A stretch of DNA of 64,000 bases, from contig JASBUR010000018.1 in assembly GCA_030147805.1 (NCBI GenBank), positions 1 through 64,000 of the forward strand. The letters are read 5' to 3'. Made by a program: the position numbers and the translations under genes. The notes under the pieces are model-generated. The model was not told the origin of the DNA. It saw nothing but the letters and a program-made list of their open reading frames with translations, and did no database searches. This DNA comes from Sphingomonadaceae bacterium. Its GTDB lineage: Bacteria > Pseudomonadota > Alphaproteobacteria > Sphingomonadales > Sphingomonadaceae. Positions 34,728 through 46,520 of this stretch are shown here, in pieces (the stretch's first letter is position 1; each line of letters starts with the position of its first letter).

Positions 34728-37442
34728 ATGGCGCGCGAATTGAGCGCGGCGGCGGGCGGCGCGGACATCCCGCTCGATCCCCGCTTCGTCGACGTCCATC
34801 CCGCCATCCTGTGGACCGCGGACGCCGACGGGCAGCTCTCGATCTCCAGTGCCGGCCTCGCCGAGCGGCTGGGCATGGCGCAAGCGGGCAACGGCGCCGA
34901 GGCACAGCTCGCGCTCGTCCATCCGCAGGATCGCCCGGCGTTCCTGTCGCAGATCGGCAATGCGCGCAACGCCTACACGCTCGTCGATACCGAAATGCGG
35001 CTGCGCGCCAGCGACGGGGGCTATCGCTGGATGCGGGTGCGGGCGCGCTTTGATCGCGGCACGCAACGCTGGTTCGGCAGTTCGGAAGACATCCACGAGC
35101 GACGCGAGGCGGAAGCGGCGCTGCGCGTCGCCAACGACCGGCTGGCGCTGGCACTCGAGGGGAGCGGCGCCTGGGCGTGGGAGCTCGACATCGTCGCGGG
35201 GCGCTACTGGTACAGCGCCGGCTGGAAGGCCGTGCTGGGTTATGCCGACGGCGAGATCAACGAGGACCTCAGCGACTTCCCGCGGCTGGTGCATCCCGAC
35301 GACCAGGAGTTGGTGATCGCCGCCCATCGCGCCCATGTCGCCGGCGACACCGCGGTGTTCGAAGCCGAATTCCGCGTCCGCAAGCGCGATGGCGGTTGGG
35401 TGTGGGTCCATGACCGCGGACGGGTGATCGAACGCGACGCGGACGGCCGGGCGATCAGGGCGATCGGGGTGCGAACCGACATCACCGCGCGCAAGGATGC
35501 CGAAGCGCAGGCGCGCACCAGCGAGGCGCAGCTCAAGGCGCTGCTCGACAACATCACCGACGGGGTGGTCGCAATCGCCGCCGACGGCAGCCGCGGCTTC
35601 TACAATCGCGCCTATGCCGCGCTCTATGCCGAGGAACTCGGCGAACGCGACTGGGGCAATCTCGCGCAATTATATGCGGCGTTCGACGTGATCGGCCCCG
35701 ATGGGCACCCCCTGCCCGAATCGATGCGCCCGATATCGCGAATCCTCGCCGGCGAGACGATCCGCGATCTCGACGTCTGCGCCCGGGTCTCGACGACCGG
35801 GCGGGTCTATCACCTCATCTACAACGGCCAGCCGGTCTACGGGCCTGGCGGGCGCCTCGAACTCGCCGTGCTGTCGGTACGCGACGTCACCGCGCAACAT
35901 GCCACGCAGGCGGCGCTGCGCGCGAGCGAGGCGCGCTTTCGCGGCGTCTTCGAATCGGGCGTCGTCGGGATGTGCATCTACGACACGCGCAGCGGACGCA
36001 CGCTCGAGGTCAACGACCGGCTCCTCGCGATGACGGGCAGCACCCGCGCAGCGTTCGAGCGAGGCGCGTGGGACTGGCGTCAGGTGACCCCCGCCGCGAT
36101 GAGCCCGCTCGACGACGAAGCCATCGGCCAGATCGCGCGGACCGGCACTTACGTCCCCTATGAAAAGGCGTTCGTCCGTCCCGACGGAACGCGCATCGAT
36201 GTGCGCCTGTCGGCGGCCCCGATGCCGGGCGAGCCGGACCAGATCGCGTCATGCATCGAGGACATCACCGAGCGGAAGCGATCGCAGGACCTGCTGCGCG
36301 AAAGCGAGGGGCGCCTCGAGGCGATCATCGAAAGTCTCGAGGAGGGCGTCGTCGCCATCGGTCCCGACCGACGCGTCCTGTTCGCCAACGCCGCCTTTCG
36401 CCAGATGCTCGTCGCGCGCGGCGCCCCGGCGGCGCGGTTCGAAACGCTGGCCGACGCCTTCGCGAGCTTCGAGCTGATCGATTCGGACGGCGAGACGCTG
36501 CCGATCGAACGCCGGCCGATGTCGCGGCTGCTGCGCGGCGAGCCCGTGCCGCCCACCGAGGGTTGCGCGCGCTTCGCCGACGGGCGGGAGCTTCAGGTCG
36601 TCTATCGCGGCCAGCCCATCCTCGACGCCGACGGCGCGATCACGCTGGCGATCATGGTGGTGCGCGATGTCACCCAGGAGCGGCAGGCCGACGCCCACCT
36701 CAAGGCGCTGCAGCAGGAACTGATCCATGTGTCGCGCGTCAGCGCGATGGGCACGATGGCGGCCTCGCTGGCGCATGAGCTCAACCAACCGCTGGCGGCG
36801 GTCGCCAACTATTCGGCAGCGGCGCAGATGATGCTCGCGACCCCCGGCATATCGATCAAGGGCGTCCAGGGCGTGCTCAAGCGGTCCGCCGACGAGGCGG
36901 TTCGCGCCGGGCAGATCGTCAACCGGCTTCGCCGCTTCATCACCAAGGGGGAGATCGAACGCCAGCGCGAAAGTCTCGCCGCGATCGTTCGCGAAGCCGT
37001 CGCGATCGCGCACAGCGACGAGTCGATCGACGGGGCGCAGGTGAAGCTCAAGCTCGATCCCGCCGCCGACGACGTCCTCGTCGACCGCATCCAGCTCCAG
37101 CAGGTGGTGTTCAACCTGGTCCGCAACGCCATCGAGGCAATGGCGGGCGGCGCGCATCGCGAGCTGACCATCGTCACGCGGCGCGTCCGCGAGCAGGTCG
37201 AACTGCTGGTCGCCGACCGCGGCCCCGGTCTTCCCGCCGAGGTGGAGGCGCGGCTTTTCGAGCCGTTCATCACCACCAAGGAGGCGGGAATGGGCATCGG
37301 CTTGCCGATCTGCCGGTCGATCGTCCGCGCGCACGGGGGCGACATCCGCGCGGAGCCGCGGCCGAGCGGCGGAACGGTGTTCATCGTGTCGCTGCCGCAC
37401 GCCGCAACGTCGGGGCTGGCCGAAGCGGGGCGCGGCGCCTAG
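34728..37442 (+). CDS. Soluble PAS-domain sensor histidine kinase
   Basis: 904 residues from the ATG at 34728 (GGTGGAG upstream; a GTG four codons earlier is possible). About five PAS domains fill residues 10-650, each closed by a PAC-like DxT/DIT segment, with RPxSRxLxGE blocks in the third and fifth. A HisKA domain follows with phospho-acceptor His683 in LAHELNQPL, then the HATPase with NLVRNAIEAM, DRGPGLP and MGIGLPICRSI. No membrane span and no receiver, so it is an orphan cytoplasmic kinase of the FixL/DctB-like class, not the HWE class usual in the general stress pathway. It is divergent from the sigma gene; partner unknown. Confidence 0.9.
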   Translation: MARELSAAAGGADIPLDPRFVDVHPAILWTADADGQLSISSAGLAERLGMAQAGNGAEAQLALVHPQDRPAFLSQIGNARNAYTLVDTEMRLRASDGGYRWMRVRARFDRGTQRWFGSSEDIHERREAEAALRVANDRLALALEGSGAWAWELDIVAGRYWYSAGWKAVLGYADGEINEDLSDFPRLVHPDDQELVIAAHRAHVAGDTAVFEAEFRVRKRDGGWVWVHDRGRVIERDADGRAIRAIGVRTDITARKDAEAQARTSEAQLKALLDNITDGVVAIAADGSRGFYNRAYAALYAEELGERDWGNLAQLYAAFDVIGPDGHPLPESMRPISRILAGETIRDLDVCARVSTTGRVYHLIYNGQPVYGPGGRLELAVLSVRDVTAQHATQAALRASEARFRGVFESGVVGMCIYDTRSGRTLEVNDRLLAMTGSTRAAFERGAWDWRQVTPAAMSPLDDEAIGQIARTGTYVPYEKAFVRPDGTRIDVRLSAAPMPGEPDQIASCIEDITERKRSQDLLRESEGRLEAIIESLEEGVVAIGPDRRVLFANAAFRQMLVARGAPAARFETLADAFASFELIDSDGETLPIERRPMSRLLRGEPVPPTEGCARFADGRELQVVYRGQPILDADGAITLAIMVVRDVTQERQADAHLKALQQELIHVSRVSAMGTMAASLAHELNQPLAAVANYSAAAQMMLATPGISIKGVQGVLKRSADEAVRAGQIVNRLRRFITKGEIERQRESLAAIVREAVAIAHSDESIDGAQVKLKLDPAADDVLVDRIQLQQVVFNLVRNAIEAMAGGAHRELTIVTRRVREQVELLVADRGPGLPAEVEARLFEPFITTKEAGMGIGLPICRSIVRAHGGDIRAEPRPSGGTVFIVSLPHAATSGLAEAGRGA

Positions 37443-37475
37443 CTTGGCGATCGTTTTTCAACGGGCGGAGCGTGC

Positions 37476-39092
37476 ATGAACAGGATGATGGCGGCCACGG
37501 TCGCGCTGGCGATCGGCGCGAGCGCGCAGGCGGAACCCTACAAGCCGAGCGCCGATGCGATCCGCGCCCACATCAGTTTTCTCGCCGCCGATGCGATGCG
37601 CGGGCGCGAGGCCGGATCACCCGAATATGACATCGCCGCCGCCTATGTCGCCTCGCGCTTCATCGACTATGGGCTGAAGCCCGCCGGCGACGCCGGCAGC
37701 TATCTGCAGAAGGTGGCGATGACCACCTATGTGCCAAGCGAGGGTCGCATCGCGCTCGCGCCGCGCGGCGGCGCCGCGCAGCCGCTGCTGTTCGGCGAGG
37801 ATTACATCCCCGGTGGCACGCCGCTCGCCGCCGATGTGACGCTCGATGCGCCGTTGGTGTTCGCCGGCTTCGGCGTCGTCGCGCCCGGCTACAAGCAGAA
37901 CGACTACGAAGGCCTCGACGTGAAGGGCAAGATCGTTGTCGTGCTCGCGGGGGCACCCAAATGGTTCCAGGGCGAGGAGCGCGCGCACTACGGCAACGGC
38001 ACGACCAAGCGCGTCGCGGCGGCGGCGCGCGGCGCCGCCGGGATCATCACGCTCTATACGCCGACGCGCCAGTCGGTGTCGCCGTTCGAGCGCCTCAAGC
38101 TCAATTGGGACGAGACGGCGATGGTCTGGACCGATGCCGCCGGCAAGCCGTCGTTCCCCGGTGGGAGCGCCGTGCCGATCGCGACGATCGGTCTGGCCGG
38201 CGGCGCCAAGCTGTTCGCCGGCGCGCCGACCAGCCTCGACGCGGTGATGGCGGCGGCCGAATCGGCGACCCCCGTGACGATGCCGCGCTTCGCGCTGCCG
38301 TTGCGTGCGAGCGTCGATCTGCAGAACAGGATCGGCACGGGGAGCAGCTCGAACGTCGCCGGGATCATCGAAGGCAGCGATCCCGAGCTGAAGCAGGAGG
38401 TCGTCGTCCTGTCGGGCCATCTCGACCATGAGGGCGTCGGCGCCGCGCAGGACGGCGATACGATCTACAACGGTGCGATGGACAATGCCTCGGGCATCGC
38501 GACGATGCTCGAGGTCGCGCACGCCTTCAAGCACGACGGCATCCGTCCGAAGCGCACCGTGATGTTCCTTGCGGTGACCGCCGAGGAGAAGGGGCTCGTC
38601 GGCGCCGACTATTTCGCGCAGAATCCGACCGTGCCCAAGGCGTCGATCGTCGCCAACGTCAATCTCGACATGCCGATCCTCAGCTACGACTTCACCGACA
38701 TCGTGGCGTTCGGCGCCGACCGCTCGACGATCGGCGGCGCGGTACAGCGCGCGGCCGCCACGCTCGGGCTGGCGGTGACCCCCGATCCCGATCCCGACCA
38801 GGGCATCTTCACGCGCAGCGACCATTACCGCTTCGTGCAGCAGGGGGTCCCGGCGGTGTTCCTGAAGACCGGCCCGGCGAACGGCGGCGCGGCGGCGGAC
38901 AAGCTGTTCCGCAGCACGCGCTATCACCGGCCGAACGACGACCTGACGCAGACGATCGACTATGCCGCCGGCGCCAGGTTCGCCGCGGTCAACTATGCGA
39001 TCGCGCGCGAACTCGCCGACACGCCGGCGCGCCCGCGCTGGAACAAGGGCGATTTCTTCGGCACGCTGTTCAACGGGGTCGGCGCGAGATAG
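37476..39092 (+). CDS. Exported M28 family metallopeptidase with PA domain
   Basis: A 538-residue zinc exopeptidase. Signal peptide MNRMMAATVALAIGASAQA, then a protease-associated (PA) domain (about 130-260; DYEGLDVKGKIVVVLAG). The catalytic M28 domain carries the cocatalytic ligands in LSGHLDHEG, MDNASGIATMLE, AVTAEEKGLVGAD and NLDMPI. Such enzymes remove N-terminal residues from peptides in the periplasm. It is followed after 19 bases by a membrane-bound M48 protease gene, so the two may be co-expressed. Confidence 0.92.
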   Translation: MNRMMAATVALAIGASAQAEPYKPSADAIRAHISFLAADAMRGREAGSPEYDIAAAYVASRFIDYGLKPAGDAGSYLQKVAMTTYVPSEGRIALAPRGGAAQPLLFGEDYIPGGTPLAADVTLDAPLVFAGFGVVAPGYKQNDYEGLDVKGKIVVVLAGAPKWFQGEERAHYGNGTTKRVAAAARGAAGIITLYTPTRQSVSPFERLKLNWDETAMVWTDAAGKPSFPGGSAVPIATIGLAGGAKLFAGAPTSLDAVMAAAESATPVTMPRFALPLRASVDLQNRIGTGSSSNVAGIIEGSDPELKQEVVVLSGHLDHEGVGAAQDGDTIYNGAMDNASGIATMLEVAHAFKHDGIRPKRTVMFLAVTAEEKGLVGADYFAQNPTVPKASIVANVNLDMPILSYDFTDIVAFGADRSTIGGAVQRAAATLGLAVTPDPDPDQGIFTRSDHYRFVQQGVPAVFLKTGPANGGAAADKLFRSTRYHRPNDDLTQTIDYAAGARFAAVNYAIARELADTPARPRWNKGDFFGTLFNGVGAR

Positions 39093-39111
39093 CGGCGCCA
39101 AGGGGGGAACG

Positions 39112-40371
39112 ATGAGCAAGCTCTGGATCGCAATCGGCAGCGCGGCGCTCGCCTGCGCCGCGCCGGCATGGGCACAGCAGCCGCCCGCCTTCGACGTCGA
39201 GGCGGCGACGCAGGCCTATATGGCGACGCTGTCGGGCGCGGCGCGTGCCAAGTCGGACGCCTATTTCGAGGGGGGTTACTGGCTGATCCTGTGGGGCGCG
39301 CTCGTCACGGTCGGCGTCAACCTGCTCTTCCTCGCGCTCGGCTGGTCGCGGCGCCTGTCCGACTGGGCGGCACGGCGCAGCCGCCGCCCCTTCCTGCAGT
39401 CGCTGCTCTGGGCGATGCCCTATATCCTCGTCACCTCGCTGCTGACGCTGCCGTGGACGATCTACACGGGCTTCGTGCGCGAGCATCAATATGATCTCGC
39501 CACGCAGAGCTTCGGCGCCTGGTTCGGCGAGCAGATCATGGGCCTCGCCATCGGCATCGTCGTCGGCGCGCTGCTGATCGCCGGGTTGCTGGCACTGGTC
39601 CGCCGTTTCCGCGATGGCTGGTGGGGGATCGGCGCCGCGGTGACGATCGCCTCCTTCGCCTTCATGCTCATGCTCGCGCCGGTGCTGGTCGCGCCGCTGT
39701 TCAACACATATGCGCCGATGGCGCCGGGCGAGCTGCGCGAGCAGATCCTGTCGATGGCGCGCGCCAACAGTGTGCCCGCCGACAATGTCTATGTCGTCGA
39801 CCAGTCGCGGCAGACGACGCGCATCTCGGCGAACGTCTCCGGGCTCGGCCCGACGATCCGCATCTCGCTCAACGACAATCTGCTGGCGCAGGGCACGCCG
39901 GCAGAGGTGCGGGCGGTGATGGGCCACGAACTCGGCCACTATGTGCTCAACCACAGCCTGTCGCTGATGCTCGGCTTCGGCCTGATCATTCTTGTCGGCT
40001 ATCTGGCGGTCGCCAGGCTGGTGCCGGCGATGCTGCGCCGCTGGGGGCCGCGCTGGGGTGTCGAGCGCATCGACGATCCCGCGGCGGTGCCGGCGGCGTT
40101 CATCGTGCTTGCGGTCTATTTCATGCTGGCGACGCCGCTTACCAACAGCCTGACGCGCATCCACGAGCAGGAGGCCGACATCTTCGGGCTCAACGCCGCG
40201 CGCGCCCCCGACGGCTTCGCCAGGATCGCGATGAAGCTGTCGACCTACCGCAAGATCGAGCCGTCGCCGTGGGAGGAGATGATCTTCTTCGACCATCCGT
40301 CGGGGCACACGCGGGTCAGCACGGCGATGGCGTGGAAGGCCGAGCATGTCGGCGAAACAGGCATCGAATAG
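39112..40371 (+). CDS. M48 family membrane metalloprotease (Ste24/CAAX-prenyl-protease-like)
   Basis: A 419-residue zinc protease. An N-terminal signal-like segment ends in AWA, four or more membrane spans follow, then the catalytic HELGH (His272) and the downstream third ligand in RIHEQEADIFGL. The architecture matches CAAX prenyl protease 1/Ste24. Bacterial members act on membrane or periplasmic proteins, not prenylated ones. AGGGGGGAA precedes the ATG; the open frame extends upstream within the M28 gene but is not used. Confidence 0.93.
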   Translation: MSKLWIAIGSAALACAAPAWAQQPPAFDVEAATQAYMATLSGAARAKSDAYFEGGYWLILWGALVTVGVNLLFLALGWSRRLSDWAARRSRRPFLQSLLWAMPYILVTSLLTLPWTIYTGFVREHQYDLATQSFGAWFGEQIMGLAIGIVVGALLIAGLLALVRRFRDGWWGIGAAVTIASFAFMLMLAPVLVAPLFNTYAPMAPGELREQILSMARANSVPADNVYVVDQSRQTTRISANVSGLGPTIRISLNDNLLAQGTPAEVRAVMGHELGHYVLNHSLSLMLGFGLIILVGYLAVARLVPAMLRRWGPRWGVERIDDPAAVPAAFIVLAVYFMLATPLTNSLTRIHEQEADIFGLNAARAPDGFARIAMKLSTYRKIEPSPWEEMIFFDHPSGHTRVSTAMAWKAEHVGETGIE

Positions 40372-40376
40372 AACCC

Positions 40377-40545
40377 CTCCCCCCCTCGCGGGGGAGGGAG
40401 GGGCCCAGCGCAGCTGGGAGGGTGAGGGGGCGAGCGCGCCAGCGCGAGAACCAGCATCGCGGCCACGCTCGGACGCCGGTCCCCCTCACCCTCCCACTTG
40501 CTTTGCAAGCGGGCCCCTCCCTCTCCCGCAAGGGGAGGGGGGATG
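40377..40545. repeat. Large compound inverted repeat
   Basis: Arms 40388-40430 and 40481-40529 are imperfect reverse complements sharing GCGGG.GAGGGAGGGGCCC and GGGAGGGTGAGGGGG, with a ~50-base spacer and smaller hairpins inside each arm (for example CTTGCTTTGCAAG). This is the layout of a dispersed alphaproteobacterial palindromic repeat, and the region holds no gene. Confidence 0.65.
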
Positions 40546-40558
40546 GTAGAGCGGCCCG

Positions 40559-41343
40559 GTGCCCCGCCTCCTGATTCTCGGCCTCGGCTACACCGCCTCG
40601 CGGCTCGGCACCCGGATGTGGGACGCCGGCTGGGACGTCATCGGCGTGCGTCGGACCGGCAGCGCGGAGGTGCTGGCGTTCGATGATCCGGCGCTGCCCG
40701 ACGCCATCCGCGGGGCCACGCACATCCTGTCGTCGGTACCGCCCGAGGGGAGCGGCGACCCTGTGCTCACCCGCCACGCCGAGGCCTTGCGCGCCTCCCC
40801 TGCCCGCTGGATCGGCTATCTGTCCTCGACCGGGGTTTACGGCGACGCCGCCGGCGCCTGGGTCGACGAGAGTGCGCCGGTCGGCACCGGCCGCCGCTCG
40901 GCGCGCGCTGCCGCCGACCTCGGCTGGCAGGCGCTTCGCCCCGACCTGCGCGTCTTCCGGCTGCCGGGAATCTACGGCCCCGGACGTTCGGCGCTCGACC
41001 GGCTGGCGGCGCCGCGCGTCGATGCGCCGGGACATCGCTTCAGCCGGATCCATGTCGACGACATCGTCGGCGCGGTGATCGCATCGTTCGAGGCCGCGCC
41101 CGGGGTCTGGAATATCGCCGATGACGAACCCGCGACCAGCCGCGCGGTCGCCGAATATGCCTGCGACCTCGCCGGCGCGCCCTACCCGCCGCTGGCGCGG
41201 CCCGAGACGCTGAGCCCGCCGGCGCGCGCCTTCTACAGCGAGCGCCGCGCCATCGCGAACGGCAAGATGAAGCGCGACCTATGCTATCGCCTGCGCTACC
41301 CTTCCTACCGCGAGGGGCTTCGCGCCTGCCTGGAGACTGACGC

Positions 41344-41347
<4 letters not shown>
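40559..41347 (+). CDS. NAD(P)-binding SDR/epimerase family protein (YeeZ-like)
   Basis: A 262-residue Rossmann protein starting with GTG: the nucleotide motif GLGYTASRLG is at residues 8-17, followed by SSTGVYGD in the place of the catalytic Ser/Tyr region and RLPGIYGPGRS. A short extended-SDR fold, like the nucleoside-diphosphate-sugar epimerase-related YeeZ proteins, whose reaction is unknown. Its stop overlaps the ATG of the molybdoenzyme gene by four bases, which suggests co-translation, though the functional link is unclear. Confidence 0.85.
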
Positions 41348-43591
<2,244 letters not shown>

Positions 43592-43608
<17 letters not shown>

Positions 43609-44044
43609 TCGTCGCGGTGGCGATGGCGGCGAGGATGGGATCGGTGCCGTCGGCCTCCGACCAGACTTCGGCGCGGCACACCACCTGGCGCTTGCCGGCA
43701 CGCAGCACATGGCCGTGCGCGCGCAGCCGCTCGCCTTTCGCCGGCGCAAGGAAGTTGAGCGTATAGTTCGACGTGACGACGTCGCCGGCCACCGAGGCGG
43801 CGGCCCAGGCGCAGGCGTTGTCGGCCATCATCCCGATCACCGCGCCATGCGCGAAGCCGTGATGCTGCGTAAGGTCGGGACGCAGCTCGAGCAGCAGCTC
43901 GGACTTGCCCTCCCAGCACACCAGCGGCTCGACCCCGGCGAAGCGGCTGAAGCCCGATCCCTGAACGGCGACGCGCTTCATCAGCGCAATGGCTTCTTCG
44001 GGGCTGGTCGGCTTCTCGCGCGGCATGTCCATCTCCATCGCCAT
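43592..44044 (-). CDS. PaaI-family hotdog thioesterase
   Basis: A 150-residue thioesterase of the PaaI/YiiD group. The core strand-helix FAHGAVIGMMADNACAWAA holds the conserved HGG-like His and catalytic Asp, and TSNYTLNFLAPAKGERLRA is the conserved beta region. It hydrolyses acyl-CoA esters in the cytoplasm; the substrate is unknown. Its 3' end overlaps the 3' end of the CoxL-like gene on the opposite strand. Confidence 0.88.
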
Positions 44045-44094
44045 TTAGTTGCGATAAAGGACTTTCATCGCCAGCGCGACAACTCGCTAAAGCG

Positions 44095-45009
44095 TCAGCG
44101 CGCCCGCGCCCGCAACGCGATGTAGAGGCCGGCCACTGCGAGCGCGACGCCGAAGAAGGCGAGGTTGGTCCAGCGATAGCCTTCGAACAGCGTCGAGAGG
44201 CCCATCGCCACGAACGGGATCACCACGCTCGAATAGGCGGCGCGCGCCGGGCCGACCGCGCGGATCATGTCGTAATAGATGCTGAAGGCGAGCGCCGAGG
44301 CGACCACCGCGAGATAGAGGAGGCCGGCGATATAGGTCGGCGTCGTCTCGATCGTCGGCGGGCCGGAGACACCCCAGGCGAAGACGGCGTTGGCCAGCCC
44401 GCCGTAGAGCATCGACCAGGCGAGCGTGACCATGATGTCGAGCGCGCGGCCGCGTTCCCCGGCCTGCAGGACGTTGCCGACCGAGGCGGACAGCACGCCG
44501 AGCAGCGTCAGCGTCAGGCCGATCCCCGCCCCGCCGCCGATGGTGCCGAATTCCTGCCAGAACAGCAGGCCGACGCCGACGATGCCGAGCGTCGCGCCCC
44601 AGGCGAAGCGCAGCGTGACGCGCTGCTTGAGGAAGATCCAGGCCAGCGCCGCGTTGGGCACCACGAGCAGCGCGAAGGCGACCGCCACCAGCCCCGAGGT
44701 CACATAGGCCTCGGCGCGGTAGACGAAGTTGAAGTTGAGCGTGAACTGGAACAGCGCCATCGCGAGGAAGAAGCCATGCGCCGGCGCCGCCGCCTTCAGG
44801 CTGCGGCCGGTGGCGAGGCAGACGCCCATCATCACGACGCCGGCGATCAGGAAGCGATAGGCCACCGACCAGCTGGGCGGCACGGTGCCGATCTGGTCGC
44901 GGATCACCAGCCAGGTCGATCCCCAGATCAGCGTGACCGCCGCAAACTGCAGCAGGAAACGGACGGGGAGGAGCTTGGGCTTGGGCTTCGAATCGGCGGG
45001 CGCGTGCAA
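44095..45009 (-). CDS. DMT-superfamily (EamA) transporter
   Basis: A 304-residue inner-membrane transporter with ten hydrophobic segments in two EamA repeats, WGSTWLVIRDQIG and the central WGATLGIVGVGLL repeat. Translation appears to start at a TTG preceded by GCAGGAG; the next in-register ATG/GTG would remove part of the first helix. The substrate is unknown. Same strand as the thioesterase downstream, 50 bases apart. Different from the EamA protein at 17.6 kb (that one starts with an ATG and has a different helix-1 motif). Confidence 0.88.
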   Translation of the reverse strand: MHAPADSKPKPKLLPVRFLLQFAAVTLIWGSTWLVIRDQIGTVPPSWSVAYRFLIAGVVMMGVCLATGRSLKAAAPAHGFFLAMALFQFTLNFNFVYRAEAYVTSGLVAVAFALLVVPNAALAWIFLKQRVTLRFAWGATLGIVGVGLLFWQEFGTIGGGAGIGLTLTLLGVLSASVGNVLQAGERGRALDIMVTLAWSMLYGGLANAVFAWGVSGPPTIETTPTYIAGLLYLAVVASALAFSIYYDMIRAVGPARAAYSSVVIPFVAMGLSTLFEGYRWTNLAFFGVALAVAGLYIALRARAR

Positions 45010-45096
45010 GGGCGCGGCTCCTGCGGGCGGGAAGCCGGGGTTTAGCCGCTTGTTACGCCGCCGACCACCCGCCGATTTCGCATGGCTGCCCTGCCG

Positions 45097-46110
45097 CTAG
45101 TCGAGCGCGCGCAGCGCCTCGACGAGCGCGGCGATCTCGTCCTCGCGCTGGTCCCACGACACCACGAAGCGCGCCTCGCCCGAGCCGACGGCGCCCCAGT
45201 CGTAGAAATTGAAGCCGCGGCCGCGCAGCGCCGGGCCGTGCGTGCCGAGATCGACGAACACTTCGTTCGCCTCGACAGGGTGCGTCAGCCGTGCGCCCGC
45301 CGCCGCGGCGATGCGCTGCGCGCCGTCGTTCGCGGCGGCGGCGTTGCGCTGCCAGGCGCCGCTCTCGACATAGGCGATCAGCTGCGCGGCGTTGAAGCGG
45401 CCCTTCGACGGCATCTGTCCGGCGCGCTTGCGGCGATAGGGCAGCTCGGCGGCGAGCGCCTCGTCGAAGAACACCAGCGCCTCCGCCGACATGCCGCCGT
45501 TCTTGATCGCGCCGAAGCTCAGCACGTCGACGCCGGCGCGCCACGTCACGTCGCCGGGATGGCAGCCGAGGTGGACGAGCGCGTTGGCGAAGCGCGCGCC
45601 GTCCATATGGACGCGCCAGCCGCGCCGCTTGGCGATGCCGGCGAGCGTCTGCACCTCCTCGGGCGAATAGACGGTGCCATATTCGGTCGCCTGCGTGATC
45701 GACAGCGCGCGGATCTGCACCTGATGGACGTCGCCGCGCATCGCCGCGGTGCCCGCCGCGATGCTCTCGGGCGTCAGCTTGGCGTGCTCGCCCTCGCACA
45801 GCAGCAACTTGGCGCCGCCGGTGAAGAATTCGGGCGCCCCGCATTCGTCGACCTCGATATGCGCTTCGCGGTGGCAGACGATGGCGCCGAAGGGCGGCAC
45901 CAGCGACGCGAGCGCCAGGCTGTTGGCGGCGGTGCCGCTCGACACCGCGAACACCCGGCAGCGCGTACCGAAGAAGGCGGAGAAGACGTCGTCGAGCCGC
46001 TGCGACCAGGGATCGCCGTCATAGGCGTTGTCGGTGGCGACGTTGGCGGCGACCACCGCGTCGATGATTTCGGGGCAGACCGAGGCGGCGTTGTCGGAGA
46101 GGAAGCGCAT
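45097..46110 (-). CDS. ltaE: Low-specificity L-threonine aldolase (PLP enzyme)
   Basis: A 337-residue fold-type I pyridoxal-phosphate enzyme cleaving threonine to glycine and acetaldehyde. The start MRFLSDNAASVCPEI, SSGTAANSLAL and HMDGARFANAL are family hallmarks; the PLP-binding lysine is in SFGAIKNGG. Length is normal. The related beta-eliminating lyases cannot be excluded. The EamA gene is 87 bases downstream on the same strand. Confidence 0.92.
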   Translation of the reverse strand: MRFLSDNAASVCPEIIDAVVAANVATDNAYDGDPWSQRLDDVFSAFFGTRCRVFAVSSGTAANSLALASLVPPFGAIVCHREAHIEVDECGAPEFFTGGAKLLLCEGEHAKLTPESIAAGTAAMRGDVHQVQIRALSITQATEYGTVYSPEEVQTLAGIAKRRGWRVHMDGARFANALVHLGCHPGDVTWRAGVDVLSFGAIKNGGMSAEALVFFDEALAAELPYRRKRAGQMPSKGRFNAAQLIAYVESGAWQRNAAAANDGAQRIAAAAGARLTHPVEANEVFVDLGTHGPALRGRGFNFYDWGAVGSGEARFVVSWDQREDEIAALVEALRALD

Positions 46111-46191
46111 GATGCTGCGCTATCGGCTCGACCGCGCCGGCGCAAGCGTGCCGCATGGGCACGCCGATCGGCGGCTGCTAGACGCCGCGGC

Positions 46192-46452
46192 ATGAAAAGC
46201 CGCCACCTGCTCCTGCCGCTCGCCGCCGTGACGTTGATCGGCGCAGCGTCGCCTGCCGATATCGCCGGTGCCGCAAGCCGCTGCCAGCTCGCCCCCGGCG
46301 ATCTCGCCTGGACGTCGATCGATGCGACGACGGTGTCGATCACCAGGATCAGCCCTGATGCCGACCGCCAGAAGCTGCTCTGCTTCGGCAAGTGGCTGCG
46401 CGACCATGGCGTACGGATGGGGCTGCTCGGCAGACCCGCCGATCCCGAATAG
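46192..46452 (+). CDS. Small exported protein, function unknown
   Basis: An 86-residue protein with a signal peptide (MKSRHLLLPLAAVTLIGAASPA) and a mature part of about 60 residues containing two cysteines (SRCQLA, LLCFGK) that could form a disulfide. The ATG at 46192 is preceded by GACGCCGCGGC rather than a good ribosome-binding site, so the gene is less certain. The much longer upstream frame is the antisense of the aldolase. No family recognised. Confidence 0.5.
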   Translation: MKSRHLLLPLAAVTLIGAASPADIAGAASRCQLAPGDLAWTSIDATTVSITRISPDADRQKLLCFGKWLRDHGVRMGLLGRPADPE

Positions 46453-46520
46453 CCGCGACTGGCATTAGCGGCCCGCGACGCTAACATGCCGGCTTTCGAA
46501 TCCGGGGTAGGGAAATCCAG

